Shown here: in pieces, positions 6,757 to 7,994 of the stretch | How positions within the stretch are numbered: the first letter of the stretch is position 1 | Layout: every line of letters starts with the position of its first letter | Source: Ramlibacter sp. | GTDB lineage: Bacteria; Pseudomonadota; Gammaproteobacteria; Burkholderiales; Burkholderiaceae_C | DNA length: 7,994 nt | NCBI GenBank assembly: GCA_021156245.1 | Contig: JAJNBO010000093.1 | Location: 1-7,994, forward strand | Direction: 5' to 3' | Program-made: the position numbers and the translations under genes | Notes under the pieces: model-generated | Told to the model about the DNA's origin: nothing | Databases searched by the model: none | Seen by the model: only the letters and a program-made list of their open reading frames with translations

Positions 6757-6764
6757 TGGCGTCC

Positions 6765-7994
6765 ATGCATGCCTTGCTGGATGGCAACAACTTCTACGTG
6801 AGCTGCGAGCGGGTCTTCCGTCCCAGCCTGAACGGCCGGCCGGTGGTGGTGCTGTCCAACAATGACGGCTGCGCCATCGCCCGGAGCAATGAAGCCCGGG
6901 CGCTCGGCATCCGGATGGGCACGCCTTTCCATGAAATCCGCGCGCGCCTCGCCGACGCGGGCGTGGTCGCGTTGTCGGCGAACTTCACGCTGTACGGGGA
7001 CATGAGCAATCGCCTGATGGCCATCGCCGCCGGGCTCGGCCCGGCACAGGAGGTGTATTCCATCGACGAATGCTTCGTGGGCCTGCATGGCGTGCGCGGA
7101 GACCTGCGCGAGCGCGCGATGCGCGTGCGGGAGCGCGTCGCGCAATGGATAGGCATCCCCTGCGGCATCGGCATCGGCGCCACCAAGACGCTGGCCAAGC
7201 TGGCGAACCATGTCGCCAAGGAGGCGGAGCGCCGGCCGGGCGGGGCTTATCCGGCAACCCTGGCGCAGGTGTGCGACCTGTCCCGGCTGCCCGCCGGCTG
7301 CACGCCCGAGCAGCTCCTAGCGGCCACGCCGGTGGGCGATGTCTGGGGCATCGGCCCGCGGATGACGGCGCAGCTCGAAGCGGATGGCGTCCGGACCGCC
7401 CTCGACCTGGCGCGCGCGGATGCGGCAGCCCTGCGCCGGCGCTTCGGGGTGGTTGCCGAGCGAACCGTGCGCGAGTTGCAGGGCATCCCGTGCCTGCAGG
7501 TGGAGGACGTTCCGCCGCCGAAGAAGGAGGTGGCCTGCACCCGCGCGTTCGGCGAGCCGGTCGGCACCCTGGCGCCCCTCCAGGAGGCCGTGAGTGACTA
7601 CGCCGGTCGCGCGGCCTTCAAGCTGCGCGGCCAGCGCACGCGCGCGGCCCAGGTGCTGGTCTTCATCCACACCAATCCCTTCCGGCGCTCCGAGAAGCAA
7701 TATGCGCGCAGCGCCACGGTGCCGCTGCGGCGGCCGGGCAACGACACGGCGGCCATCACGCAGGCGGCCCTGCGGGGACTCGCGTCCATCTGGCAACCGG
7801 GCTATCGCATCCACAAGGCGGGCGTGATCCTGCTCGACCTGCAGGATGAATCGGTGGAGCAAGGCGAACTGTCCTTGGACGCCGCCCCCGAGCGGAACGA
7901 TGCCCGCCTGATGGCGGCCATGGACCGGCTCAACGACCGGTACGGGCGCGGCACCGTGCAGGTTGCGAGCGCCGGGCTCGGCGGGGAGGCGCGG
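6765..7994 (+). CDS. umuC: UmuC, Y-family DNA polymerase V catalytic subunit (3' end off window)
   Basis: The frame from ATG 6765 stays open for 410 codons to the window edge. E. coli UmuC has 422 residues, so only a short C-terminal piece should be missing. The first residues ([20 protein letters not shown]) match UmuC, with metal ligand Asp6 and steric-gate Tyr11. The palm YSIDECF supplies Asp101 and Glu102. Further signatures are [33 protein letters not shown] (helix-hairpin-helix), [14 protein letters not shown] and [10 protein letters not shown]. In the family, UmuC joins UmuD' and RecA to copy past lesions with low fidelity. The usual clamp-binding motif (QLNLF in E. coli) appears here as the degenerate ELSLD at 368-372. 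There is no good Shine-Dalgarno, and other nearby ATGs (6745, 6749) are out of frame. A LexA box sits 8 nt upstream. umuD is not adjacent: a candidate ends at 154, with six opposite-strand genes between. Confidence 0.95.
   Translation, partial: MHALLDGNNFYVSCERVFRPSLNGRPVVVLSNNDGCAIARSNEARALGIRMGTPFHEIRARLADAGVVALSANFTLYGDMSNRLMAIAAGLGPAQEVYSIDECFVGLHGVRGDLRERAMRVRERVAQWIGIPCGIGIGATKTLAKLANHVAKEAERRPGGAYPATLAQVCDLSRLPAGCTPEQLLAATPVGDVWGIGPRMTAQLEADGVRTALDLARADAAALRRRFGVVAERTVRELQGIPCLQVEDVPPPKKEVACTRAFGEPVGTLAPLQEAVSDYAGRAAFKLRGQRTRAAQVLVFIHTNPFRRSEKQYARSATVPLRRPGNDTAAITQAALRGLASIWQPGYRIHKAGVILLDLQDESVEQGELSLDAAPERNDARLMAAMDRLNDRYGRGTVQVASAGLGGEAR

Larger units (their letters stand above)
6582..6764. 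promoter_or_regulatory. Divergent bphO/umuC intergenic promoter region
   Basis: This 183-bp gap separates bphO (- strand) from umuC (+ strand) and must hold promoters for both unless distant ones are used. A stretch near 6680-6710 is noticeably A+T-richer than its surroundings. For umuC, TTGAAC (6700-6705) could be a -35 with a poor -10, TACGCC (6722-6727, 16-nt spacer); this is weak evidence. A short inverted repeat and a LexA-type box lie inside. I could not identify a convincing bphO promoter. Confidence 0.45.

Noticed and set aside
6636..7211. 191-codon - strand frame overlapping the start of umuC
   Set aside because: UmuC motifs on the + strand are decisive, and the - frame also runs through the regulatory gap without any recognisable domain.

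Overview
The window is G+C-rich throughout, densely packed and full of overlapping genes. The proteins look like those of a free-living betaproteobacterium, most likely Burkholderiales/Comamonadaceae. That placement is an inference from protein flavour and base composition, not a search result.

Layout, left to right. (1) Positions 1-154, + strand: the C-terminal end of a UmuD-like S24 self-cleaving peptidase, whose start lies outside the window. (2) Positions 138-842, - strand: an SRAP (YedK/HMCES-type) abasic-site DNA-protein crosslink protein, convergent with and overlapping umuD. (3) Positions 864-885: a clear intrinsic terminator on the - strand. (4) Positions 931-1245, - strand: a small lipoprotein built of 15- and 14-residue repeats. 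(5) Positions 1388-6581, - strand: a tightly coupled four-gene photoreceptor operon. In transcription order it holds a heme oxygenase (bphO), a bacteriophytochrome histidine kinase (bphP), a single-domain response regulator, and a REC-PAS-HisKA-HATPase-REC hybrid kinase. All three junctions overlap (23, 1 and 8 nt). (6) Positions 6582-6764: a 183-bp divergent promoter region with a near-consensus LexA box next to umuC. (7) Positions 6765-7994, + strand: umuC, the Y-family polymerase subunit of Pol V, running off the window end with perhaps a dozen or so residues missing.

How the genes fit together. BphO cleaves heme to biliverdin. BphP binds biliverdin through Cys12 and acts as a red/far-red-sensing kinase. 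The small regulator is the expected first phosphoacceptor, and the hybrid kinase offers two more receiver domains and a second kinase core, so a branched phosphorelay is plausible. No DNA-binding or enzymatic output domain is encoded here, so the output must lie elsewhere.

The photoreceptor operon, the lipoprotein and the SRAP gene all sit on the opposite strand between umuD and umuC, which are normally adjacent. SOS-mutagenesis genes therefore flank a light-signalling cassette, and umuC carries its own LexA-type operator. The longest gap without a gene is 183 bp. I see no RNA genes, CRISPR, insertion sequences or attachment sites.
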